Positions 33,986 through 42,904 of a stretch of DNA of 47,527 nucleotides are shown one piece after another. How positions within the stretch are numbered: position 1 is the first letter of the stretch; each line of letters begins with the position of its first letter. Source of the DNA: Actinomycetota bacterium (GTDB lineage: Bacteria; Actinomycetota; Geothermincolia; Fen-727; JAQUKT01); NCBI GenBank assembly GCA_028718945.1, contig JAQUKT010000005.1:1-47527 (forward strand). Direction: 5' to 3'. The translations under genes were made by a program, and so were the position numbers. The notes beneath the pieces were generated by a model. The model made no database searches, was not told the origin of the DNA, and worked only from the letters and a program-made list of their open reading frames with translations.

Positions 33986-35902
33986 ATGTCCAGAGCCTTT
34001 CTAAGAAACACGTGTATTTTCGCGGCGATATTGCTTTGTTCATTGTTATTCTTACCGAATGTATCAATTCATGCCATTGGTGGCATGAGTCGCACATCGT
34101 CCAGTGCACAGGCAATCGTTTTCCCGAAGTTCAGGAACTTGAGCTTCGATGAAGGGGAAACTGGCTGGACTTTTACGGAGCAAGCGAGGTATGAAACCCA
34201 TGAAGTCCATTCCCCTTCACGACGTTCAGTAATGACCCCGATGGGTGGCTATGGACAGCAAACTGGTTCAGTTGAACAAGAGGTCAGTTGTCATCTGCCG
34301 GCAGGAACCACAGCCAGAGTAAGTGCATATGTCAAAATGCCAAAAGCCGGAAGCACTAGCAATAAGATATTTGATCTAAGGGCTGGTGGTCTCGACGAAA
34401 CAGGTACCACCGATACTTTCTATTCAGGTGCATGGGTAGAGGGGGCGAGGCTAGGACCTTATTCCGACTGGACGTTAGTAGAATGGGACCTTTTCCTCGT
34501 CAATCCAAATCTAGAGACTCACTCGATGTATATAAGTTTCTGCACAGGAGACGGTCCTAAAGCTTTTCCCGATTTTCGACCAGTGTACATTGATGATGTA
34601 AAGGTCGCATTCTTTACTCCGAAGGTAAATTTCCCGGTGGGCTCTGAGTATTATTGGGAGGTCGCAAAAGGCACAAGTAGCCCCGGTCCCAACAACTGGG
34701 ATCAGAAAAACGTCTGGCAAGATTCGGACGGATACCTACATCTCAGAATCAGTAAAGACGGAAGCAAGTATTATTGCGCGGGGGTCTATTCAACACAGAA
34801 GTTCGGACACGGAACCTATGATTGGCAGGTTAAAGGTCCTGTCGATAAACTCGATCCAAACGTTGTCTTTGGCATGTTCGGTTATCTGAATGGAACTACG
34901 CCATATACAAATGAGATAGATATTGAGTTCGCTAGATGGGGGAACCCAAAGTGGGATAATGGCAACTATACAGTCTGGCCCGCAAATCTGATTTCGAACT
35001 ATAGTAGTGTATGCCATACGTACGAAGCAGACCTAAAAGGAGCTGATGAATCGACGCATAGATATACCTGGGGCCCAAATGAACATTATAAAGAGAACGT
35101 AACATTTAGGAGTTTTAAAGGATTTAAGCCGATTGAATATGAGTCGATGTATTTGCAGCACTGGGGGGTGGGTACAAATGGAAACCATATACCTAGCCAA
35201 CCTCTGAACATCCACATGAACCTGTGGTTACACGACGGGAATGCACCATATTACCCCTCCAACAGGCACAATGTTGTTGAGGAAATCGTAATCAAGAATT
35301 TCCAGTTCATACCAGCTTCCAGTGTTACATCAGTACAACCAACATTTGGACCCCCGGGCACAAAAGTGACTGTCGAGGGATCAGGGTTCGGTAAAAGCCG
35401 TTCGGGAAGTTGTAATAGCGGTGGTGGATTTGAGTCCTACGTATCTTTCAACGGTGTTCCCGCAACTAGATATGACCTCTGGACTGACAGCAGGATAGTA
35501 ACCTATGTTCCTGAGGGAGCTACACCTGGCCCTGTAGCTGTTGTAACACTCGGAGGCGATTCTGGAACTAGAAAGCTGTTTCAAGCATACCCAACCTGGT
35601 ATCTCCCTGAGGGATGCACAGATGGAGGCTTTGAGACTTTTGCATTGGTCCAGAACCCTGGCAATGATCCTGTGCACGTGAAGGTATCTTTCCAGACCGG
35701 CAAGGGGGAAGTCGCTCCGCCCGAGCTAAAGAACTTCAAGATAAACCCGAAATCAAGATGTACCTTCAACGTCGGCCAGTTTGTCACAGACGCCAACGTC
35801 TCCACGAAAGTTGAGTCCACCGACGGTAACGTGATATGCGAGAGGGCATCGTATTGGAACGGGAGATCCGGAGGCACCGACTCATTAGGTTTCTCGTACT
35901 AG
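33986..35902 (+). CDS. Secreted GH16-type beta-glucanase with IPT/TIG domain and WYLPEG repeat
   Basis: The product is 638 aa. A signal peptide (about 8-30) is followed by a beta-sandwich carbohydrate-binding-like domain (about 45-208) and a GH16-type catalytic domain (about 215-445) with the ExDxE motif NEIDIEF (Glu310 nucleophile, Asp312, Glu314 acid/base). An IPT/TIG domain (about 447-535) and one repeat of the WYLPEG type (538-638, ending ICERASYW) follow. GH16 enzymes cut beta-1,3/1,4-glucans such as laminarin or lichenan. The last domain links it to the L,D-transpeptidase at 11155, so it is probably native to this lineage although it lies within the mosaic segment. Confidence 0.85.
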   Translation: MSRAFLRNTCIFAAILLCSLLFLPNVSIHAIGGMSRTSSSAQAIVFPKFRNLSFDEGETGWTFTEQARYETHEVHSPSRRSVMTPMGGYGQQTGSVEQEVSCHLPAGTTARVSAYVKMPKAGSTSNKIFDLRAGGLDETGTTDTFYSGAWVEGARLGPYSDWTLVEWDLFLVNPNLETHSMYISFCTGDGPKAFPDFRPVYIDDVKVAFFTPKVNFPVGSEYYWEVAKGTSSPGPNNWDQKNVWQDSDGYLHLRISKDGSKYYCAGVYSTQKFGHGTYDWQVKGPVDKLDPNVVFGMFGYLNGTTPYTNEIDIEFARWGNPKWDNGNYTVWPANLISNYSSVCHTYEADLKGADESTHRYTWGPNEHYKENVTFRSFKGFKPIEYESMYLQHWGVGTNGNHIPSQPLNIHMNLWLHDGNAPYYPSNRHNVVEEIVIKNFQFIPASSVTSVQPTFGPPGTKVTVEGSGFGKSRSGSCNSGGGFESYVSFNGVPATRYDLWTDSRIVTYVPEGATPGPVAVVTLGGDSGTRKLFQAYPTWYLPEGCTDGGFETFALVQNPGNDPVHVKVSFQTGKGEVAPPELKNFKINPKSRCTFNVGQFVTDANVSTKVESTDGNVICERASYWNGRSGGTDSLGFSY

Positions 35903-36279
35903 CTACATACAAGGGGCAAACATGAATCTCCTGTGAGGTCCAGTGAGACGGCGATCACTATATATTTGAGATGATGGAATAGAATTAAAAGCTTTACGAG
36001 TGAATCCACCGCCTTTTTTGCCCCAATTTCACCGAGTGCCCACGCAGCACTGGCTCTCACGCGCGGGACCTTGTCTTCCAATACTTCGACAAGCTCTTCA
36101 GTACATCGTGGGTTCTTGATCATTCCAAGCGCTATTGCCGCCGCGTTCTTGTCCCCTGTTGTGCCGCTCACCAGCAGTTCGGTCAACGCGCTGACTCCAC
36201 GCTTGTCTCCAAGACCTCCAAGCGAACCAGCCGCTGCCTCTCTTACCCTGGAATGCTGGTCTAAAATTGCAGAGATTAG
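35899..36279 (-). pseudogene. HEAT-repeat protein, internal fragment
   Basis: On the minus strand, about 98 codons from 36279 down to about 35986 encode HEAT/PBS-lyase-like repeats: SRVREAAAGSLGGLGD, KNAAAIALG, PRVRASAAWALGEIG and AVDSLVKLL. The frame runs without a start codon into the 116-bp repeat, where it meets a stop, and its last about 28 codons no longer look like HEAT repeats. The gene has thus lost both ends. HEAT repeats mediate protein contacts; some belong to bilin lyases, which cannot be claimed here. Confidence 0.65.
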
Positions 36280-36395
36280 AGTTAATGGCTATTCACAGGA
36301 AATTAAGCAGAAAAGTAGCAGGATTGAAGAACTCGACAACAAAGTCAAGAAACTCGAAAGAGAAAAGAACCTTTGATTAAGACCCCGACTTTATT
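36280..36395 (+). repeat. 116-bp direct repeat, right copy
   Basis: This is a near-identical copy of 27386-27501, in the same orientation, encoding the last 31 residues of the zinc-ribbon protein without the rest of the gene. It abuts the HEAT-repeat fragment on its left. On its right, normal intergenic sequence leads to the enoyl-CoA hydratase gene. The 294 bp from 36396 to 36689 show no further gene. Confidence 0.9.
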
Positions 36396-36689
36396 TAAAG
36401 ACTTTTCGGTTCACTACCAAGAATTGCGTTCAAAATGTGAATTTCACCTTCGCCCTTCCCCCAATATTCCTAAGAATTTCGCTTCCAATGAATGAGCGAA
36501 ACTGGTTGTCCCCACATCTTAAGGGATTTCTCGAAGCTCAAGAGCGCCCTTTACCGCTACCAATACGAACTTTTCATTAGCAGTTTTCGATGTGCGGACT
36601 TTGATTTGAGTTCTTTCGCATCAAACATGGTACTCTATTCGAAGGGCTCACATGATTGCCTTGAGATGGATTCGACGAAAGGAGCAGGC

Positions 36690-37460
36690 ATGTTTGAGGC
36701 GCTCGAATACGAAGTGAAAGGGGAGGTCGGGGTTTTAACTCTCAACCGCCCGAATATTGTAAATGCTATCAACAAGGAGATGCTTACCGAACTCAACCGA
36801 TTCTGGGAGGAAAGGCAAAGAGATTTCAAGACGAAAGTAATCATCATCCGCGGGGCAGGAGAAAAGGGATTCTGTTCGGGACTTGACCTGAAAGCTGCAA
36901 CGACAGAATTTCTGTCTCCTCAAAAGGTGAGTGGGGATTCTGTCTTTAATACCCAGAGAGACTTCTCGAGAGTCATCAGACTAATGCGTTCCTGCCCTCA
37001 ACCTATTGTTGCGGCTATTCACGGACCCGCCATGGGTGCCGGTCTATCGCTTGCCATTGCTTCGTGTTTGAGGCTCGCAAGCGAGGATGCTTTCTTCTGC
37101 GCTCAGTACATAAATATCGGGACAGGTGGGGCAGACATGGGTTCTTCATTTTTTCTGCCAAGAATTGTTGGATGGGGAATGGCTTCTTGGCTTTGCCTTA
37201 CGGGAGAAAGAATTGACGCACATGAAGCTCATCGAATCGGTCTTGTAAACCGTGTTGTCCCAAGAGAGGAACTTTCAACATGTGCAATGGAAGTTGCTCT
37301 GAATTTGTGCCTGAAGAATTCTTTCGCCCTTCGCCTGACCAAAGACGCACTAAATGCCGCTCTGAATGGCTCATCTCTCGACGATGCGAACAGAATGGAG
37401 GATAGAAATCAAGCGCTTATCATTACGAGCAATCTGCTCAAAGGAATCAAAGAATCATAG
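36690..37460 (+). CDS. Enoyl-CoA hydratase/isomerase family protein
   Basis: The product is 256 aa from ATG 36690, chosen because AAAGGAG is 6 bases upstream and homology starts here; a frame from 36492 adds 66 unrelated residues. Crotonase-fold motifs: FCSGLDLKA and GPAMGAGLSLA build the oxyanion hole. At the second catalytic site the sequence is GGADMGSSFFLPR, with Asp where hydratases have a Glu, as in dienoyl-CoA isomerases. It probably acts in fatty-acid or related CoA-thioester metabolism as an isomerase or hydratase. No beta-oxidation genes are adjacent. Confidence 0.85.
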   Translation: MFEALEYEVKGEVGVLTLNRPNIVNAINKEMLTELNRFWEERQRDFKTKVIIIRGAGEKGFCSGLDLKAATTEFLSPQKVSGDSVFNTQRDFSRVIRLMRSCPQPIVAAIHGPAMGAGLSLAIASCLRLASEDAFFCAQYINIGTGGADMGSSFFLPRIVGWGMASWLCLTGERIDAHEAHRIGLVNRVVPREELSTCAMEVALNLCLKNSFALRLTKDALNAALNGSSLDDANRMEDRNQALIITSNLLKGIKES

Positions 37461-37478
37461 TGCTTTGGTGATTTCTAT

Positions 37479-38180
37479 TTATCCCTGCTTCTTGCTCGTT
37501 CCAACGAGTTGAACGGAATCGATCTGCTTCCACCATTTAGCCGCTCTGGTGGTATCGAGGGTTATGCGCACTGCTGAGCATAAATAACTGGTCTCCGGGA
37601 AATCAAGAATCAGCCAGGAAGTGGTTTTCTGACCTATGTCCTTCCCTTTCCATTTCGCATGATAACGACCGTTTGCATCCCTTAGCTGAACCATGACTAC
37701 GCAGAATCCAGCAAGCTCCCTTATTCGGACTGAGCGCGCGTAAACCGGGCGAGCGTACTCGAGTTCAACCCATTCATAACCCGCGTTCTCCTTAGCCGGT
37801 CCCCATGCTTTTGGATCGTTTGGTCCCTCCCAGGAGTTTGGGGCACCGGTTGCCTCTTTTGCCGTGTATCCCGGGAAGCCCCTTCTTCCGCCAAGAGTGC
37901 TCGATGCTTTCGCCGAAACAGCCCACTGTCCGTAGGGATCAATAATCAGGTTATCCTCTCTCGGACCCTTTCCAACAAGATATCGAACCCTTGTTCCGGG
38001 CTCTACCGGACCCGCATCCTTGAGAACACGATTGACAACTCGCTGTTTTTCCGCCGTTTCGTCCATACAGCCAGCCGACAGAATCAAAATCATGAACACT
38101 AACAAAAAGAAAATCAAGATCGCCCTGTCAGAGCTATTCGGTTTCAAGGACCCTCTCGGAATCCGGTTCATGTCAATCAA
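37479..38180 (-). CDS. Lipoprotein with discoidin-like carbohydrate-binding domain
   Basis: The product is 233 aa (TTG 38180) or 230 aa (ATG 38171). A hydrophobic segment ends in the lipobox LSAGC (Cys38). The mature part contains QWAVSAKASSTLGG, ATGAPNSWEG and WVELEYARPVYARSVRIRE, the layout of F5/8-type-C-like galactose-binding domains. It would be anchored on the outer face of the membrane and bind sugars or cell-wall polymers. It overlaps the end of the glycosyltransferase gene by 8 bp, so the two are translationally coupled and may act on the same surface glycan. Confidence 0.7.
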   Translation of the reverse strand: MIDMNRIPRGSLKPNSSDRAILIFFLLVFMILILSAGCMDETAEKQRVVNRVLKDAGPVEPGTRVRYLVGKGPREDNLIIDPYGQWAVSAKASSTLGGRRGFPGYTAKEATGAPNSWEGPNDPKAWGPAKENAGYEWVELEYARPVYARSVRIRELAGFCVVMVQLRDANGRYHAKWKGKDIGQKTTSWLILDFPETSYLCSAVRITLDTTRAAKWWKQIDSVQLVGTSKKQG

Positions 38181-39681
38181 GCCCTAAATAGAAATAACCC
38201 ATTGACTTTTCCCTCAAGAAATACGCAACAATGGCTAATATGAAAATCCAGATGAGAAGTGGAAAAATTCCCGTCCATAGCCTCATTGGACAAAAAGATG
38301 GAAAAAGAGACGCCATGAAGTTCCCAAAGCCTTTCCCAAAAACGATCGGCAAAAGTTTGTTTTTGTGCCAGCTGATTCCAAATGTTTGAAGCGGGTAAAT
38401 AAGCGCATAGACGGAGATAACAATCTGGACCCCGGCAAGTAAAATCAGCACCGGGACAACCTTCCACTTCCTCAACTTTTCAAAGAAAAGGCACGAGCAA
38501 ATAACCATGAGGGGCAGAACAGGCACGAGGTATCTCGGCGTGGGGGAAGCTCCACCATGCCACTGACCGAACCACCCCATAGAAAGCGTGTGAACGAGGA
38601 TGCACACTGGAATGAAGCACCACCATCTTTTTAGTTCCTGCCTTTCATGAGGAATCGGAACCCCCGGTATGAAGGCGAGATAAAGAGGGGCAAAAGCGAA
38701 AAGTCCAAGCCCATGGTCAAGGTAGAGGCCAAAAAATCCCCAGAATGGCGCTCCGCCGAGGTCCTTGGAGCTTACTGTCCTCGTAAGCCCATGAACTATC
38801 CCCCCCTCGAACAGAAACCCGGTCCACAGAAGAGCAATCAATCCGGAAAGCACAATGGGGGCTGCAAAGATTGAGATGTCCCTTTTCTTTTTCTCGGATA
38901 CCAGGAAAAGAAGTAGAAAGAACGGCAGAACCAGCGGCAAGAACTTGATATGGAGTTGAAAAAAAAGACCTGCCAAAACACCGGCTACAAGCGCATATCC
39001 CCACTTCCCCGTATCCTTGAGCCTAAGCAAGGAGTAGAACGCAGCCGGCAGGAGAAGAATTGCAACTGATTCGGGGTATATCCGGCAAGAATATGCAAGG
39101 ATGGGGTAGGTGAGAAAAAATATTAGTGTCGTAAAGAACGCAAGCCAGTCGCGCGTGAATCTCCTTGCTATAAGGTAAGTAACCAAGGCGCTCAAACCAA
39201 TGAAAATGGCAATTGTGAGAACGGCTCCAAAGTAACCCCAGAGGGCAAACCCAGGGTAGATAAGAAACGGAAGGAGCCTTGTATTGCTATATACCATTCT
39301 CCCGCCCCTCCCGTATATTAGGTGCATTCCTCCGTATTCCGGGTGAAGAATGGGATTCTGGTAGAAGCCATGCTCTATGTATTCGTATCTAAGATAGTTA
39401 TCAAGCGGAGAAATGTCATGGTCAGAAGCAAGGCTTGTAGCAACCATGAGGTATCCAAGCTCGTCTCCATCAACGATGTTTGAGAAGTTTTTTCTATTGC
39501 TCACGAAAGCAAGGTGAATCAAGCAGTATGAGAGAACAAGGATCAAGAACAGGGCAACTGGGGCAACTATTTTTCTTTTCCCAAGAATTCCGAGAGCACT
39601 CCTCGCAAGGCGTCGCGCTCTTCCTTCACTCACATATACCTTGGGTCTGGGCAACTCTTCCCAGAAGAACTTGTACGTCAT
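38173..39681 (-). CDS. GT39-like membrane glycosyltransferase
   Basis: The product is 502 aa with about eleven membrane segments, the first at about 38-58. After it, IVDGDELGYL carries the acidic pair typical of GT39/GT83-like polyprenyl-phosphate-sugar transferases (C-type GT fold), in the first extracytoplasmic loop. Such enzymes add a sugar from a lipid carrier to proteins or glycans outside the cell. No clear ribosome-binding site precedes ATG 39681. It forms a unit with the lipoprotein gene downstream. Substrate is unknown. Confidence 0.78.
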   Translation of the reverse strand: MTYKFFWEELPRPKVYVSEGRARRLARSALGILGKRKIVAPVALFLILVLSYCLIHLAFVSNRKNFSNIVDGDELGYLMVATSLASDHDISPLDNYLRYEYIEHGFYQNPILHPEYGGMHLIYGRGGRMVYSNTRLLPFLIYPGFALWGYFGAVLTIAIFIGLSALVTYLIARRFTRDWLAFFTTLIFFLTYPILAYSCRIYPESVAILLLPAAFYSLLRLKDTGKWGYALVAGVLAGLFFQLHIKFLPLVLPFFLLLFLVSEKKKRDISIFAAPIVLSGLIALLWTGFLFEGGIVHGLTRTVSSKDLGGAPFWGFFGLYLDHGLGLFAFAPLYLAFIPGVPIPHERQELKRWWCFIPVCILVHTLSMGWFGQWHGGASPTPRYLVPVLPLMVICSCLFFEKLRKWKVVPVLILLAGVQIVISVYALIYPLQTFGISWHKNKLLPIVFGKGFGNFMASLFPSFCPMRLWTGIFPLLIWIFILAIVAYFLREKSMGYFYLGLD

Positions 39682-39898
39682 TTGAATGGTTGGGGCTAAA
39701 AATTACTTCCGCAAAACCGCACTATCCGTCTCGCCAGAAATGGTATCACACAAAAAGAGGGTTGTTTTAGAAATTTGAATTTTCTCTGCCAACGCATATA
39801 GACGACGACTCGTCGCTTCAAAGGCAATAAAGTGAAAAATCTCATGAATCGTGTTATTGTTTGTGAGCAAAAGTTGAAACTCTCTCGGAGGTGATGAA

Positions 39899-40633
39899 GT
39901 GACAGAAAGAAAGACATTGATTGCAGGGCTTTTTGCTCTCCTCATTGGAGCCTCGGTGATCCTCACCGGATGCGGGAAATCCGTGACCCTGAAATACAAC
40001 CGGTCTTCAGAAATACCGGTAATTGCTCTTTTCAGAGTTCAGGCTATCGCTCCCGTATACAATCCTGATGCTCCCGTTTGCGTGCTTTACGGTGATGGCA
40101 CACTTGTCAAAAAGAAAGGTCCCTATGATTTCAGAAGTGGCAAATGCACGGTTGGTGTTTCTGGGATTCTCGAGAAGCTCTCCAATTATGGTTTTTTTGA
40201 TCTAAAACCTGTGTATGAAGAGGAGCCCCTCCCGGGTGGCTCCACCGAGCAGATAATGGTTTATCTCGAGAATGAAACACGCAAAGTTTCGGTCCAGGCG
40301 GGCCGTGGTCCCAAGAGTTGGAAGAATATCATAAATTGCATTGAGAACGCACGGGTTTCGGATTGGAAGGAATGGATTCCCAAAAAGATAAGGTTGTTCG
40401 CAAGAGAGGGAGAGGCACAGGGGGTGCCCGTGCTTGACTGGAACGGGGATGCATCTGCTCTCCAACGTGCAGTGGCCAGCAGGGGGGTAACGCTCGAGGG
40501 AGAGAATGCAGAAAAAGCCTGGAGAGCGATAGCAGATGCTTTCAGGAAGAACGAAGCTTCGGTCACTTGGAAGGCGAATGGCAAAAAATATTGCTATGTT
40601 TACGCCAACCCTGTATTCCCAAACCTACCCTGA
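39899..40633 (+). CDS. Lipoprotein of unknown function
   Basis: The product is 244 aa, starting GTG 39899 with GGAGGTGA 4 bases upstream. The signal region ends in the lipobox LTGC (Cys25). The mature part (VTLKYNRSSEIPVIALFRVQ and later WKANGKKYCYVY) matches no family I know. Domain architecture is unclear, probably mixed alpha/beta. It stands alone between oppositely oriented operons. Confidence 0.7.
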   Translation: MTERKTLIAGLFALLIGASVILTGCGKSVTLKYNRSSEIPVIALFRVQAIAPVYNPDAPVCVLYGDGTLVKKKGPYDFRSGKCTVGVSGILEKLSNYGFFDLKPVYEEEPLPGGSTEQIMVYLENETRKVSVQAGRGPKSWKNIINCIENARVSDWKEWIPKKIRLFAREGEAQGVPVLDWNGDASALQRAVASRGVTLEGENAEKAWRAIADAFRKNEASVTWKANGKKYCYVYANPVFPNLP

Positions 40634-40671
40634 AGCCACATAGATTGGCTTTTTGAGTCGCACAAAGGGCC

Positions 40672-40908
40672 TCAAATATCGTTCAGGGGAGCATCGTTGA
40701 AATCGGACGGGTCTATTGATTTCATCTTTGCCTCGAATTCGATTATGGCCTGGTCAATGGTATTTTTTGCATCGTCGGTCGATACTGACTCACCTGATGT
40801 TCTCGTTTCAGTCTTTTTGCCGCAAGAGATCCCCATTATCATCAAGAAGACAAGCAAAAAAACTACACACAAAAGCACTATTGCTGCTGGCGTTTTCCGT
40901 ACACTCAT
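40672..40908 (-). CDS. Small lipoprotein, 78 aa
   Basis: The product is 78 aa with GGAGGA 4 bases before ATG. A membrane segment (about 9-28) ends in GISC (Cys29), a lipobox. The rest is a short acidic, polar tail (VSTDDAKNTIDQAIIEFEAK) likely to be helical. It follows the coiled-coil protein gene after 9 bp, so the two are cotranscribed. Function unknown. Confidence 0.68.
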   Translation of the reverse strand: MSVRKTPAAIVLLCVVFLLVFLMIMGISCGKKTETRTSGESVSTDDAKNTIDQAIIEFEAKMKSIDPSDFNDAPLNDI

Positions 40909-40917
40909 CGCTTCCTC

Positions 40918-41469
40918 CTATTTCCCCGTTGACGAAGAAACCGGCGCGGAGCTTTCAGGGGCTTTGGGCTCCTGTTTTCTTAGCTCTTTCAGGTCAGGTC
41001 TTACTACTGTTTGCCAGTAATGCCTGATGTCCAGAGAGTCATCTTTCACGGTTCTCAACTTCGAACGAGCAGACTCAATAGCGTTTCTGAATTCAGGCGT
41101 GCCTTGCTCGTATTGCTCCACAGCCCTCAACTGGTCAACGAAAGCCGCGTAGTCCTGGGCGAACTTGACGATCTTTGAATCAAGAGTCTGGTAGTCAGCC
41201 CTTATTTCAGTAAGGTCATAGCCAAGTGATTCAAGCTTTTCTGCAGTTTCAGCAAGTCTCTGTTTAAGGGCATTGTAAACCGCGATGTGCCTTTCCTTGT
41301 TGTTGTCGAACCGTGTGATTACAAGTTCGACACGCTCCCTTAGTCTCTCCTGATGCTGCTCCTGCCTTTCCTCTCTCCGCTGCTGCGCAGAGGATGTCTG
41401 CGCAAGGGCGGGAGAGCATGCAAGGATCAGACTCAGTGTCAGTGCCGCGAGAATGAAAAGCTTTCTCAT
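40918..41469 (-). CDS. Secreted coiled-coil protein
   Basis: The product is 183 aa, with GGAGGGG about 10 bases before ATG 41469. The signal peptide (about 1-23) ends in SPALA before Gln24. The mature protein is almost entirely helical and charged, with QQRREERQEQHQERLRERV and later long amphipathic helices, and a Ser/Pro-rich end. It would work outside the membrane, perhaps as a chaperone or spacer. No catalytic motif is seen. It is the first gene of a two-gene operon with the small lipoprotein. Confidence 0.72.
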   Translation of the reverse strand: MRKLFILAALTLSLILACSPALAQTSSAQQRREERQEQHQERLRERVELVITRFDNNKERHIAVYNALKQRLAETAEKLESLGYDLTEIRADYQTLDSKIVKFAQDYAAFVDQLRAVEQYEQGTPEFRNAIESARSKLRTVKDDSLDIRHYWQTVVRPDLKELRKQEPKAPESSAPVSSSTGK

Positions 41470-42066
41470 TATTCATCACCCCTCCTGCGTAATGAAGATA
41501 TCACAACTACTTCAAAGGTACGAGTGCCAAATTCAACCCTGTTCATATTTGATAACCAAGCCCCTTCAAAGATTTCAAGAAATCTCAAAAGTTTCCTTAC
41601 CAGAATTACTTGAATCGACCACTCCCTATTCGATTAAGTTTCTCACAAAAATTCAAAACCCCTTCTTCAGAGCCTCTCCCTACTGCGGCGTTTTATCTCT
41701 TTGGTGTAATTCTTTCGGACTCAAAAGTATGTTGAAATATTTCTCATCAAGACCCTGCCGATGCAATTCAAAGTCCCAAACACCACTTTATTAGAATAGG
41801 TTCTCAAGGCCTGTTACTTGAAATATTATAGTTGGATTCAGCATAAAAAGGTAATTTTTCAAGTACTTAACAGACTTGCAACCAAAATAGCTCTCAGTTA
41901 TCACAAAAGATGGTTGAACCCATGGGTTGGCTAAGTTCTAATGATTCCCATATATTTTGATTTACTTGAAAACGGGAGTATCCATGTATTTCACATAAGT
42001 CTTCTGATGTAGTCAAGGCAATTAAACAAAACAAATTGCAGTAGATTATCGTGAAGCATTTGATCG
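41470..42066. other. AT-rich intergenic region
   Basis: About 600 bp separate the divergent secreted-protein operon from the MarR-CBS remnant. Frames on either strand here lack ribosome-binding sites and recognisable products. No terminator hairpin or RNA gene was found. Promoters for both sides presumably lie near its ends, but none is clear enough to place. Confidence 0.4.
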
Positions 42067-42717
42067 ATGAGGAAAATGAGTGAAGAAATAATCGAAAACG
42101 GAATAATGACCGCGGCAAGGATTATGGGTAATATCCTTGCTGATTCTCTCATCAAAACAGGAAATGAAGAGCTTACACTGCCACAGTTCAGGGTTCTCGA
42201 CCTCGCTTCGGGCGGAACCAATAGACCGGCTGAAATCGCAAAACTCTTAGGCGCTTCTCCCGCTGCAATTAGCGAGACAATTGACAGGTTAGATAGGAAA
42301 GGCTATGCGAGTAGGCTTGCTCATTCAGAAGACCGCCGTGGTGTAGAGATAGTTCTTAACCCAAAGGGACAAAAAGTCGAGAAGAAAGTCTTGAGACTCT
42401 TCTCGAGCTATTCCAGAAGCACAAGTTTAGCGGTATGCCAGGGTCGATTGGGAAGGAAAACTGGTTGGAATTGTGAGGGACGTCGATGTTCTTGCTCTTT
42501 TTTCACGAGGGACCCAGCTTCAGCTTCAGCTGCTAAAGTTTCAGACGTGATGCATATCCCGCCATTGACGATTCAACCGCAGGAAACTGTCCAGAGTGCC
42601 ATCTATAAGATGTCTGCCGGTGACACCCGGTTTTCGCTGGTAACTACTGAAAGAGAAATACTCGGAATAGTTACTCAAATAGACCTATTGAAAGCTGCCA
42701 GGCGTAAGGATTCTTAG
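42067..42717 (+). pseudogene. MarR-type regulator fused to CBS domains, frameshifted
   Basis: The open frame encodes a MarR-like winged helix (LTLPQFRVLDLASGG, PAAISETIDRLDRKGYASR, HSEDRRG), then nonsense, then a CBS half (VSDVMHIPPLTIQPQETVQ, LGIVTQIDLLKAA). The missing first CBS domain is found in the other two frames: LETLLELFQKHKFSGMP (around 42391-42441), then VDWEGKLVGIVRDVDVLALFSRG (around 42447-42515). At least three frame changes are needed to read through. The intact form would have been a MarR regulator with an adenosine-nucleotide-sensing CBS pair. It is decayed, or the assembly has errors here. Confidence 0.75.
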
Positions 42718-42851
42718 TGTGTCGTTCTTTTACCCATGCGACGGCAACCTCCAAGCGCATATTCTCATATTCAATCAAGAGAGTTTATCTTTGCTCAGCT
42801 TAAAGAATTAGCCACTTACTTTGTTCTTCGGTTCGTATTCAATAAACGGAA

Positions 42852-42896
42852 GGTCAGGAAAAGAACTGAAAATGTGTTCTTGCAAGACCTGACCCC
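42852..42896. repeat. REP-like hairpin near the RRM gene
   Basis: GGTCAGG (42852-42858) pairs with CCTGACC (42888-42894), with an inner AAGAAC/GTTCTT stem. The reverse complement of 42868-42896 matches the element at 14119-14147 in 27 of 29 bases. It lies 9 bp past the RRM gene's stop codon. The structure resembles REP hairpins with a GGGG head. Confidence 0.6.
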
Positions 42897-42904
42897 CCTG
42901 TTTA

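Noticed and set aside
36071-36376. 101-codon plus-strand frame ending in the zinc-ribbon tail
   Set aside because: The first two thirds are antisense to the HEAT fragment; only the last 31 codons are a real (duplicated) coding segment, so it is a chance fusion.
36492-36689. N-terminal extension of the enoyl-CoA hydratase
   Set aside because: The 66 extra residues match nothing, and a good ribosome-binding site precedes the inner ATG at 36690.
40984-41006. GGTCAGGTCTTAC as a third REP copy
   Set aside because: Only the GTCAGGTCTT part matches and it encodes conserved-looking residues inside the coiled-coil gene, so coincidence is more likely.
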